From contig OZ023214.1 of NCBI GenBank assembly GCA_963995525.1, forward strand, positions 43,023,998 to 43,087,997: DNA of 64,000 nt, written 5' to 3'. The DNA is from Escarpia spicata. Lineage: Eukaryota > Annelida > Polychaeta > Sabellida > Siboglinidae. Positions within the stretch are counted from its first letter, which is position 1. Each line of letters starts with the position of its first letter. The notes beneath the pieces are model-generated. The model ran no database searches and had not been told where the DNA came from. It saw only the letters and a program-made list of their open reading frames with translations. A program made the position numbers and the translations under genes. Below are positions 31,076 through 43,100 of this stretch, in pieces.

Positions 31076-33469
31076 ATATCATGTTCATTTTTCACTAGGT
31101 ACATCTGGCTATACATTTTGAAGTGAAGTTTTAATGAAACGTTTAGATAACAGAAACTTACTGAAGCCGAGAAACATTCAATAATGAAACCCTTTTATTT
31201 GCACCATAAATCCAGCTGCTATTTCCATGAGCAGTATAAATACATTATACACCACTGATGTAATTTACGGTATTAAAATACGATAGGTGGTTATGTACTT
31301 TCTTATCTACGTAAGGTTTATCTTACCAGTTTTAGTTTGAAAAATGTAGATCTATAAAGAGCATAACTATTTGTTCTGCCCATCATTTAGAGTAAAATAT
31401 ATAGAATTTTTTTCTGTCGAACTCCCGTTTCAATAACAAATAAAATGGCCATTGTATGATGGAAATAAAGTTATAAAATTACAAAACTTTAAAAGTAACG
31501 CATATTCTAAAACACTGTTTTCAGTCATCATTGGTGTACTTAGCTCAAGAAGATCCCAAGACATTTTGAATGTGGAACATTTATATTTTATGAATTTTCA
31601 AAATTATTGTAAAAGCAACTTTGTCGACACCTGTTTATACACTACTCCCAGTGTAGTTCACGTAACACAAACTTGTTTAAACAAATTTTGAAGAATATGT
31701 TGTAAAACACAATCCAACCATGATGAGCATAAGAAAGCATAAATGATATTGTGTACTCCTACTTTTCAACATAATGACGGGATGATGTGCATTTGGATGC
31801 ACAAATCGATCGATTGCACAAATCCATTTGAAACGTAGTGATGTACATATTCCCAGCAGAAGCCACACGGAACTAATGTGGCAGAACAAAGTCAGACATC
31901 TTCTTCACTACTGTGTCAGTTAACATATTGTCCTATTAATAGCACTGCTATGCAATTTGATACACAAAGCTATCAGATGCACACATCCATCTGACACTCG
32001 AAGTGAGGTACAACTTCCCAGAACAGAATTGGGCAGAACAAAGTCAAACATCATCTTATGTCAGGTGACCCATTGTCCAATTAATGGCAGTGTTGAGTAG
32101 AGCTCTTCAATAGCTCAGCTATTTCCAATGTTCCTGCAAATAAACAAAGTTGAATTTATGAAACAGCCTAAATATAAGTTAGCTACCTCAACACTGTGCA
32201 GATTAATTAAGTTTATATATTGGATTATGGGACTTATCACCAAGTGTACAGCTGGTTAAATGGAAAAGAAATACAAGAGAATCTTGTTATGTTGATTCAG
32301 TCAGACTAAAATCCCAATCCATTATTTTGGCCAACTTTTAATTTGCTTCTACATAATTACCTGCATGCATTGGTCATATACAGCGCACTCCAGATAACTT
32401 GAACTCACATAAGTGAATTTTTGCTAAGTTAAATCAATCTTTTCCTCGGTCCAGGACAAAGGTCCCAATAAGGGAACCTTCTGATAACTTTCTAGTTATC
32501 AGAAATTCCACGTATTAGTATTGTCATGGGTCCCTGGAAATTCGACCTTATCCAGAGTGCACTGTATATTTTCCTTTATTCTTGCTCATATAATTAATGT
32601 TGTATATAATTATACATATGGGCCATTCTCGTGAAAAGTGTACAATAACAGTAAAGTAACATGTCAAAAATAAATGTTTAATTTGTTTTTAGCGAGTACT
32701 ATTATTATCAAATGTGCTATTCCTATGAAGCAGCGCAACTTCATCTGATCTATTATTAAATTTTTAATAATATATTCATGGATAAAAACTTATGTATACT
32801 AGAGTGCAGATCTGCTGGTGTCTAAAATTCGTGCATCGCAAAATTCCATGGCAACGTGGTATTGTGTACTACAAACCTAAAATGTTTACATTGTCATTGA
32901 ATGATGACATGCCAGCCAGGTTTACTAGCAATCGTAGCTGTAGCATTAAAAACAGTCTATGAACGTACGAATCTCACATGTTTATGTTTCGGTACAAATA
33001 AGTGGGGAAACGGGGACTTTTCAGAAACGGCTGATTAGAATTTGGAAAGGCAAGACCCGTAGTCGTAGACACACAGGCCCAAACCCCAGATTTAGGCAAA
33101 CAAATTACATCCACGACCAGGTTAGTCATCTTGCTATGGTTGCATATACTTATATTTTAGCGTGCATTTTCGTTCACGGCATGTCAAATATTGGACAATG
33201 CAGTTTTATTAACTAGAAAGACGAGACCCTTGACTAAGGCTACGTTGTTAGTTATTGTAGTTGAGGCACGACAGACTCAGTGACAGTCCCAGCGGCAGCT
33301 CACACCGACTGCAGCCGTCCGCGTTTGCGGACGTTAATTCTATTTAATCGAAACGTTACTCGACTGGCGACATTGGGAAGCAGGGTAATTAAACAATGCA
33401 TACGCTTCCTACACTTATAAAAATAGTTGTCAATATGCATATGTCTACAAATTGCTTATTTACAATGCC
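31076..33469. other. Intergenic; no gene recognised
   Basis: AT-rich, with short frames only. Two diverged direct copies of about 150 bp lie at about 31795-31910 and 31965-32075 (GCACAAATCCATTTGAAACG-like). A pogo-like MITE is at 32381-32564. Confidence 0.55.
32381..32564 (+). mobile_element. pogo/Tigger-like MITE
   Basis: Inverted ends CAGCGCACTCCAGATAA (32381-32397) and, complemented, CAGTGCACTCTGGATAA (32548-32564): 14 of 17 match. TA/TATA lies on both sides. CAGT-type ends with a GATAA stretch and a TA target are typical of pogo-group Tc1/mariner MITEs. It is 184 bp with no coding capacity. Confidence 0.7.
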
Positions 33470-34800
33470 TTGTTGAATTGCTTGAATCCAATCAGCCTAA
33501 CATCCATACCCTGCAATATTCTGGAAGCAATCGTCAGAGAGAGCATGATCAAGTTTCTCAACGAACACAGCATCATCAACGATAACCAGCATGGGTTTCT
33601 GGAAGGCAAGTCCTGTTTGACCAACTTACTAGAGACTTTTGAGGAATGGACACGAACACTGGACGAGGGATACGGTCTGTACGTCATATACCTGGACTAT
33701 AAGAAAGCGTTTAACACAGTTCCTCACTGCAGACTGGTAAAGAAGCTAGACGCCTACGGCATCCGAGGCAAAGTGGTTCGATGGCTGAAAACTTTCCTGA
33801 CTAATAGAACTCAACAAGTGGTACTCAACGGATCTAAGTCAGAGTGGGGCCCCGCCATCAGTGGAGTTCCCCAGGGATCTGTCATAGGACCGCTTCTTTG
33901 TATCCTCTTCGTGAATGAGATCCCAGACCTGGTCCACTGCAGCATCAAGATGTTTGCCGATGACACGAAGCTATACGCAAAAATCCGTAACCAGGAACAC
34001 CAAGACCAACTGCAAACTGACATTGACACCCTCGAAGATTGGAGTAAAGAATGGTTGCTACAATTCAACCCCGAGAAATGCAAGTTAATGCAAGTGGGGA
34101 AATCGCTACACAAAACGTACACTATGACACACAGACTGGAGCCATAGTGAACCTCGAGACAACAAATGAAGAAAAGGACGTTGGGGTGTGGGTGACCACT
34201 AACCTAAAACCGACAGTGCAATGCCAAAAAGCAGCAAAGAAAGCCATGCAAGCTCTTGGCATGGTAAAGAGAAGTTTTAAGCACATGACCAAGACATCAT
34301 TTGTGACACTCTACCGGGCATATGTCCGTCCACACCTCGCGTTTTGTGTACAAGCATGGTGCCCATATCTGGCAAAGGACATTGACATCCTCGAAAAGAT
34401 ACAGCGAAGAGCAACCAAGCTGGTTACCAGCATAGCAAAGCTCACGTATGAACAACGATTACAATAACTGAAACTACATTCGTTGTATTACCGGCGTCAG
34501 AGAGGCGACCTTATTGAAACGTACAAAATACTTAACGGAATCGACAAAGTTGAAGCTCGTCACTTCTTCCAGGAGAGAGACAGTACAGCAACACGAGGAC
34601 ACACGAGAAAGCTTTTCAAGCAAAGAACAAGACTGCTGGCCAGACAGAATTACTTCTCAGTTAGAGCCGTGGAACAGGCTCCCACAACATGTGGTAGATG
34701 TCAAGACCGTCACACAGTTTAAGGCCAGACTCGACAAGCACTGGAATGTGGGAACCAAGAAAGGCCAATGGCTTAAATCAGCCCATTAACCTGTAAGTGT
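33470..34800 (+). mobile_element. 5'-truncated CR1/jockey-like LINE with RT
   Basis: The RT domain starts abruptly at NPISLTSIPC, so the endonuclease and RT start are missing (5' truncation). It keeps [48 protein letters not shown] and the catalytic MFADDTKLYAK. It then shifts frame near 34100, meets a stop at 34465-34467, and shifts again near 34660. The C-terminal part (TLYRAYVRPHLAFCVQAWCP, IQRRATKLV) is typical of jockey/CR1-group LINEs. It ends near QFKARLDKHW and a stop at 34787. Confidence 0.88.
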
Positions 34801-35380
34801 AAGTGAATCAACTCACCTCGGAAACTAACATGTCAACTATGTGTGTGACGTCAACGGTCGTCGTGTGGTTCACTGCGGGTGCTTGAATATTCATTATACG
34901 CGGGCTGCAGAATTAATCATCCATGCGGCAGCAAGCTCAAAATGATTCGCGTAAACACAACTGTTGATCGTTTTTTTGCGCAGATAACACCCAAATTATG
35001 CATAAACATGCAAGACACAAGTAGCAGAGAAAGTATATGGGAAATTAATACGTTTTGATACGATACACTTCGAATGTATATTAGCTTACAAAGAATCCAT
35101 TTAATTGTTATAATTATACAGGGAGTGAATTCGCAAGAATTTGTGGAGCAACTTTGAAAACGTTAAAACGACATTGTTCTTAACTTTTTAACTCAAACGA
35201 CGTTGTTCTTAACTTTTTATGACAATGCAACCATAGGGGAACTACTTTGTCGCTTTGGCAAATGATTTAAAATAAACACGTCAGTCCCGTTTTTGTTTGG
35301 ATATATTGTTTTGCGAAAACGAAATATACGACACGTTCCAATTTCTAGTATTTATAATTCTCCCATTTTGGAAGAAGGAA

Positions 35381-35488
35381 ATGTCGAAATCCGACAAATG
35401 TGTTGTCAGATCGGTGTCAAATGTTCATGTCAATGGTCATTCTGTTTTGCAACACCATTTATTATTGAACACAACTATTCAACATTAA
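35381..35488 (+). pseudogene. Second THAP-domain remnant
   Basis: The frame MSKSDKCVVRSVSNVHVNGH continues SVLQHH. It matches the THAP relic at 1682 at KCVV, at N, and at GHSV with the same spacing, but the second Cys and the HxFP are lost. It is too decayed to show whether it belongs to the same element; no TTAA-bounded inverted ends were found around it. Confidence 0.4.
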
Positions 35489-35577
35489 ACTTATATTGAA
35501 ACATGTCACACACAAAATAAACCGACATTAAACTTTTTTCGTAGTTTAATGCCTTTTAATCACATGCATATTCACTA
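35476..35577 (+). repeat. Dispersed 100-bp repeat, copy 2
   Basis: Matches 12616-12714 in the same orientation, with a few substitutions and one-base indels. Confidence 0.8.
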
Positions 35578-35911
35578 GGTGGCAGCTCTCGTGACATAAC
35601 ATTCAAAAGGGTCATTTAGAGCCAGACTATCGTTCTGGCGAAGTCACGCAGCCAGGCGATAGTCGGCTAAGCGAGACTATTTTTTCTCTCTCCCCGGCCA
35701 TCCTAATCCATAACCACATAATATAACACCCTCGGGCAATACCAATCGATCACTAATTAATTACAAACACGACATACCTCCTTTTCATCAGGATTATATA
35801 GGAAAAGCATGTATCTATGCCATTCTAGAGTATTGTCTCAACTTCGCTAGATATGTTGTCTACATCAATGTTTGCCGGGTCTAAGTAAACATTTAAACAA
35901 TTATGTCACAC

Positions 35912-36543
35912 ATAAGATGGGTGGATGCAAATATCAGGGATACAACAAAGGTGATAACTAATAAGTTGAGTACTAGACTAGTCACAATTTGTTCACCTGC
36001 ACATCTTTAACCAGTCACCTGAAGAACTTGTATGTTACTGTCAGGCTTTAGAGTTGGCATTATCCACCAAAATACCGCAGCAATCGCTTCGGTCCCATTG
36101 TAAACAATGCACAATATTCGTATGTATATAGCCAAGATAACGGATGACCTTGACGACCGGATATCAAATAAGGGCAATGACGTACGACTATTGGACTCAA
36201 TGGGGAAAATCACAAATAAGATGGGTGGATGCACAATATCAGGGATACAACAAAGGTGATAATTAATAAATTGAGAAAAGCAACAAAAGACAGGACTGGT
36301 TGGAGAAAACACCTACGAATGTCAGTAGTAGTATGGGGTTTTTGGAGGGGTATCCTGAGGAGTTTTTTGGTCATTTTTGAGCGATATTTGGGAGATTGAG
36401 ACGTACGCCCCCCCCCCCCCCGAGTGAAGTGAGTAGTCACGTGACCGTATGTGTAACGAGAGACGCCACCTGGCGGTTGCGTCAGAAGTGAAATAGTGGG
36501 GGAAATAACAAATAAGATGGGTGGATGCACAATATCAGGGATA
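35912..36543 (+). repeat. Three evenly spaced direct repeats
   Basis: The core AAGATGGGTGGATGCA, followed by an AATATCAGGGATAC block, occurs near 35915, 36215 and 36512, spaced about 300 and 297 bp. The first two copies extend further (CAACAAAGGTGATAA). The sequences between the copies do not resemble each other. Confidence 0.8.
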
Positions 36544-36909
36544 CGGGTGTCCTCTGATGGTCACTTGTACCATTTGACATGTAATCACACCACATGTTGA
36601 CTGTGTAAAGGTAAACAGTTTGAACATGTTTAAAACGGAATTGGAAATTACCCGTGAAGGCATTTGTAACAAATTATTCATATGAAAAATGTATCACGTC
36701 ACTGTGAAGATGATGGAGAGCAGCTGCGGAAAACTGTTATGTGTGCAAATAAATAAATAAAATAGTAATATTTATTAATATTTCGTTATAAAACTTAGGC
36801 CCCTATATTCTTGTCAGGCTCTTTGCAATGCACGCTTTGCAGCGGTCGAATATACACAACAACACTGTATGTACGTCAGTTAACATCATTAGGGTGTTCA
36901 AAAACGGAA

Positions 36910-37169
36910 TCACTTCTGCACTTCCAGAGCTAGATTGTCGTGTAAATGGTCAATAACGACACCAATCAGGTCGGTTTTGAGTGCCATCTCGCCAGCCACC
37001 AATGCATTTAATGTCACTATATCAGTCACGGAAAACTTGTTGAAAATGGTCATTGCCCGCTCATACAGCATCTTCCGTTTTGCGTCATCCATCCGTCTGA
37101 TGACAGAGCCGACCGATTCGAATTTCCCGTGTGCTGAATAAGCGGCTGCTGTGCCACCTAGCGCACCAC
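36910..37169 (-). CDS. C19orf12: C19orf12 last coding exon
   Basis: The acceptor is TGCTATTTCAG, directly before GTGGTGCG. It encodes [38 protein letters not shown] and [19 protein letters not shown], ending LEVQK and a stop. It aligns with the human PPAEQQRLFNEA region and C-terminus. Confidence 0.92.
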
Positions 37170-40100
37170 CTGAAATAGCAAGCAGAAGATGTCATTTGCG
37201 CAACTAAAACCACTCTCCACACCCAGGGTATATGTCCTATACAATGTACGGAAGTTCACTGAATCAGCTCCCACATTCTGTGTTTGTCGGTCTTGATTGT
37301 GCCATCCATACTGATACCACCGACAGAGTCAACAACGAAGTGTTACAGGACACAGTTAAAGAAATAGCTGAAAGAAAATCCAGAGAAGCAAACTTCGTTA
37401 TCTTCAATGCACCAGAACCAGAAACCAATCTAAAAGATCAAAGAATCAAGATATACATGGAGTTAGTTGAGGGGGCTATTCAATGAGGTATGACACCAAA
37501 ATCTAGATGTGCATACAGAGGTAGAGAAGGTGATCAGGTTAGGGAAAAAACAACTGGAGAGAGTAACAACAAACCAAGATCACTTAAGGTAATTATGAAA
37601 GACACAGACAAAAAGATGAAGTTATTCTGAAACCTTTCAAACCTTAAGGAGGCTGACCCAAAATATAAATGCCTCAGCATTCAACATGACCAAATGCATA
37701 AAGAGAGATAGGAAGGAAAAAACTACTAGAGGAGGCAAGGGCGAAGGAGAGTAGAGACTTGGGGAAATGCATATACAGAGTGAGAGGCTCACCATGGGCC
37801 AGGAAAATTGTAAAAATCAAGCCCACAAAGGGCAAGGAGGAAAGACACTAAGAACGACAAAACAGAAAACTACAAAGGAGATTGGAGTGGATAGCACCAG
37901 CACTAGTATGTATATAAACACAGCAAAAACCTGCACAAAATTGGTGAAGGGGATAAAAAAAGAAATAGGGAGCACAGGCCATACTACTGTAAATAAACTC
38001 AAAGCCATATATGTGAATGCTAGAAGCCTCTTAAACAAGCTGGATGAAATGCAGTATGTCGCAAGTGAGGAGAACCCAGACTTGATATGTGTAACCGAAA
38101 CGTGGGCTCACAAAGATGTATCTGACGCAGAGCTTAACCTCGAGGGATACAGTTTGATCAGAAATGATAGAGAGGGAAAGAAAGAAGGAGGCTGCATTAT
38201 ATATGTAAGAAACAATATAAACTATGTCAAATGTGAGGAGCTTACACAAACACACAACATGGAATCAGTATGGTGTCGCTTAACAACAACAACAGACTCC
38301 CTACTTGTGGGAGTATGCTACCATAGCACATCTGCTGATCTTGACAGCGAACTGGCTCTACATACATTATTACGCACAGCATGTGCAACGAGCAACAACA
38401 TTGTAATATTTGGAGATTTCAACCACAGAACCATTGACTGGAGTAGGATGTAGGCAGGAGCCGAGGGGATACGTTTTATGGAACTCACCCAAGATCTGTT
38501 TCTAACCCAACATATACGCGATGCTACTAGGGGTGAGAATATATTGGATTTTGTACTATCCTCTGAACGAAATATGGTTGAGCAAGTTATGGTAAGTGAA
38601 CCCTTCAGTGACCACAACATGGTGATATGTGATATTATAGTGTCTATACACATAAAAGAGTGGAGAGAAACTTACTACGACTACAAGAGGGCAAACTATG
38701 ATGGAATGAAACAATGTTTAGAGAAGTATGACTGGAAGCAGGCATTCCAGGATACCAATGTACACACAAAATGGGACATCTTTAAAAGAGTCGTTAAGTC
38801 GGCAATGAAAACGTTTTATCCCCGTGTCAACAAGGAGACGGAAGACCAAACCCAGATAGATGACTAAACGAGCAGAAATGGCTAGACGGAAGAAATACCA
38901 CATGTGGAAGAAATACAGAGAACAGGAGAATAACATATGTATGAGGCATACAAACGTCAACTAAACAAAGCCCGGAATGAAGTGGTTAAGGCTAAACGAC
39001 ATTTTGAGATACGACTTGCCGATAACATAAAAAAGAGACAGCAAACGTACTAAACGACTACTTCGCCTCAGTGTTCACAAACAAGGTAACAGAAAATCTT
39101 CCTGACGCTGTGAACTTTTTCCCCAAGACAATTGAAGAGTCACTCCAGCATATTGAGATAACTACAGCAGTAGTACTTAAACTGTCGCAACTTAAACCAT
39201 ACAAAGCCCCTGGAATAGAATGTAAGTCTAACATCACAGATATCTAAAGTAATGGAAGCCATCATCAAGGATGAAATCGTTGGCCATCTTCAAAATCATG
39301 TTTTGATTAAACCGTCGCAAGATGGTTTTTGGAAGGGACGTTCATGCCTGACGAACCTTTTAGTGTGCCTGGATAAGGTTACATCATATATCGATAAAGG
39401 GCTTCCAGTGGACTCTATTTATCTAAATTTCAGTAAAGCTTTCGATCGAGTCCCACACTGCAGGCTTGCAACGAAACTAAATGCACATGGGATAGGAGGA
39501 GCGGTTAATAGATGGATATCGCGGTGGCTGACAAACAGAGTACAGCGTGTCATTATAAATGGTTTCAGTTCAGGGTTGTCACCTGTTAAGAGTGGTGTCC
39601 CCCAAGGGTCTGTTCTGGGTCCAATTTTATTTGTAATATATATTAATGACATAGACTGGTGACACAAAACTGTTCAGTCGGGTTTCATCCTGTAAAGATG
39701 CGGAGCAACTTCAGAAAGACCTAAACAACTTGCACGGGTGGAGTGCAGAATGGACAATGTTGTTTAATGCAGAAAATGCAAGTGTGTACATTACGGTCGT
39801 AACAACAGTCAGTACGACTACTTCATGGGTGATAACCCCATAGAAACATAACATGTAGAAACAGATTTGGGAGTGATAATAACAGACACACTTAATGTAA
39901 CGGAGCAATGTGTTAAGGCATCAAATAAGGCTAATGCGATGCTAGGCATGATCAACAGAGCTATCAAATATAAGACCAAAGAAGTAGTTCTAAAACTATA
40001 CAAGTCCTTAGTAAGACCTCACCTAGACCACTGCATTCAGGCATGGCGCCCATTCAAACAAAAATATATAGACTTATTAGAAAAGGTGCAATGTAGGGCG

Positions 40101-43100
40101 ACCAGGATGATTTCAGATTTAAGTCACTTAGATTACCAAAGACGGTTAAGAGTGCTAAATATCACGACTCTGGAGACCAGACGACTGCGTGCTGATTTAC
40201 TGGAAGTTTATAAAATATAGAGAGTATTCTTCCTGCAGATTTCTTTGTTATGGAAAATTAACAGACCAAAACAAGAGGGCACCCTTTCAAAATAACCAAA
40301 GTGCACTCAAGATTAGATATACGCATGTACTCCTTTACTCAAAGGATAGTTAACGACTGGAAGACTTTCGGAAGCAGCAGTGATGTCCAAAACATCAACC
40401 AGTTCAAGGGACACATTGACAAATATTTACGCAATAGGGCGGAGCATTACACGAGTCAACGTTTGACTCCCTTCCTCGTCAACTCCTTGAGTACTACGTA
40501 GAAGAGGATGATTCAAGGTAAATTCAAGCTAGGTGAGCGCCCAACATCAAATCCAGTTAGTCCCCGAATCATCCTAGCTCGCCATCCTCGCAAGCCAGGG
40601 CTGTTTGCCATGCAAAACTAGCCCTGACTGATCCCCTACCCGAAGTGCGGAAGTTAGCTGAGTCAAACTAGTAACTGACTTCGCCAGTCGCGACTGCATC
40701 AGCAGTACCGCCTGCCTGATCGCTTTGCGAAACTCTGAATTTAAGCTCAGCCTATGAAATCGCTCACTATATTAGTGGTTGGCGGCAGGTCAGATGGTCA
40801 TAATAAAACGTATTTCAACCAACCGTGGCTCGTGTTACGTGCAATGTTTAGGAAGTTGAAGCAATTATTCGAATACACAATACCGTTCAGCTGCTCGTGC
40901 TAATGGGCGAACGGGCCATTATATTGGGATTCCTAGAAGTCGTTTATCAGTCTTCAAATTGGGGCGGGTATTTTCACTGTTCTCACGGGTGACGCAGTTG
41001 CGACTGGCTAAGTCAATTATTAGTTTGACTCAGCTAACTTCTGCATTTCGCGTAGGAGATCTGCCAGGGCTAGTTTTGAATGGCAAACAACCCTGGCTTG
41101 CGAAGACGGTTTTACATGGAAAACAGCCCTGGCTTGCGAGGATGCCCTGAATTATCCGTCCGATCCTCCTCGCGAGCCAGCAGTGTTATTACGATTGATC
41201 CACACCTAAATAGTCCAAATTCGAAACCATGAAATATGATTGGTCAACACGGCAGTGGAGAATGTTTCAGAAAAGAAGAACATCTGAAGTATAGGCTTGT
41301 AGACGCAGTTGTATATTTGTGAGCCTCCGGAGGTGCGGTTATTGATTCCAAGGGGTGCATTTGGAGGTTTTTGGTGAGCCTCAAGCGGTGCAGTTGAAAG
41401 TCCCAACGGGGGCGTAGTTGTAGGTTTTTGGCGAGTCTGACAGTCTCCTGGATTCCGATAATGAACATTTCGCAGGTTTGACATACATATGTACGTATAC
41501 GCACTATTATTAAGGAAAAAAGATGGTCATAAAGCAAATATGGAAATTTGTATACACCATTAAAACAAATGACTCGTAAAGGACAGAAAAACAACTATGT
41601 ATGTTGATATCTACCAAAGAAACGGAAACAGTATTGTATTGTCCAGAAACTCACCACAGGGGCGCCACCTACCGAATAGCTAAATACTATTTTCTAAACC
41701 CCTACATTGATCCTTGTGGACGGTCTGTTGTCACCCTTGAGCCCTGGATTATATAGGCCGCTTGTTTATACTTGTCAATACATGTGAATGCCAATGTTTC
41801 AATTTATTTAAATGTAAAGGCAACACCATTTCCCAGGATCGCATTCAAATGTGCTAATGTTATTGGGTTGCATCCAAATGCCTTTGTAAATTTGTGTCAC
41901 AAACGCAAATGCTTTTGTACTTTACATTAAACTCATTTCAAATGTTTTGTGTTATATTTTATAGGTGTTGCTGAACATTAAAGGGCAATTCCAGAAATGT
42001 TAAGTCATCAGGCCTGGGGTCAATTACACAACAATGTAATCTATTACTATTATTTAGTTTCTTTCCTATTACTATTACATGCTGAATGTGATATATTACT
42101 ATTACATTTGAAGCAATTACTATTACTATTTTTCATCAGATGTATTTATAGTATAACACACAGTATGCATAAATACGTATTTATGATCTACTAACTACAC
42201 TGTTTATGAATATAACATATTTTTCATTTTATATTTCAGTACTATTTAGGAATGAAAGATAAAAGCAATGTTGCTGTCACTTTACTTAACTTGTTGACTT
42301 ATAATCAGTGTAATTAAACCATACTGCTCTACTGCTGCTTGGTGGACAGCTGGTTATTAGCAAAAGTACAAATTAACAAATACATCAGGATGTTATTCAC
42401 ACCTCTGTTGTTTAAGCCCAGTAGTGTGCAGACAGCCACTGAACCCATATAGGCTTGTGTGAATAGAATAGTTGGCATGAGAACCAACTTCAAAGAATTG
42501 TTGAATCCCTTTAGCCATGCAGCTGTCACACTGTCCCAGTGTCTCCTACAACGTAAACTCTCATAACCTTAAGGGTTAAACTGATTGTCGGCCATGATTC
42601 ACAGGGAAGCAATCAGAAAACTGGGTGAAACTACTGAAATATTCTTTTCCTTGTAGAATTAAATAACCAGACTGCAAATAAGCACAACTCAAATTGAACT
42701 TTGAAATGTCCAATAGTAATGTAAAAGGTCAATTACTATTACACTGCTTCCTATTACTATTATATTGACTGTGTTTTTATTCAATCTATTACTATATTAG
42801 AGGGGCACAGTGGCCGAGTGGTTGGAGTGACTGCTGTCGACTGGAGGGACCGGGGTTTGAATCATGGCGCCGGCCGGGTGGTGGTTCGGTACTGGTTTGG
42901 CCGCCATGTCAAAATTTGGGCAATTTCACCCTATGCCGCCCCCTTCCAACTCGCAGCGTGGAAGGGTAGGCCAACAACACCAGCATTCAAAGTATGATAA
43001 AGCCAAGGCCCTCAGTCCCCAGCAACATTGAAAGAGGCAGTTTGGGTCAACTAGGGCTACGTGTAGGGGGCTAAGAATCTCTGGATCAAGAAGAGCCGCC

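Larger units (their letters stand above)
34801..36909. other. Intergenic; repeats only
   Basis: Includes a THAP remnant (35381-35488), a 100-bp dispersed repeat (35476-35577), three direct repeats spaced by about 300 bp (35912-36543) and a run of 14 C at 36408-36421. No gene is supported. Confidence 0.55.
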
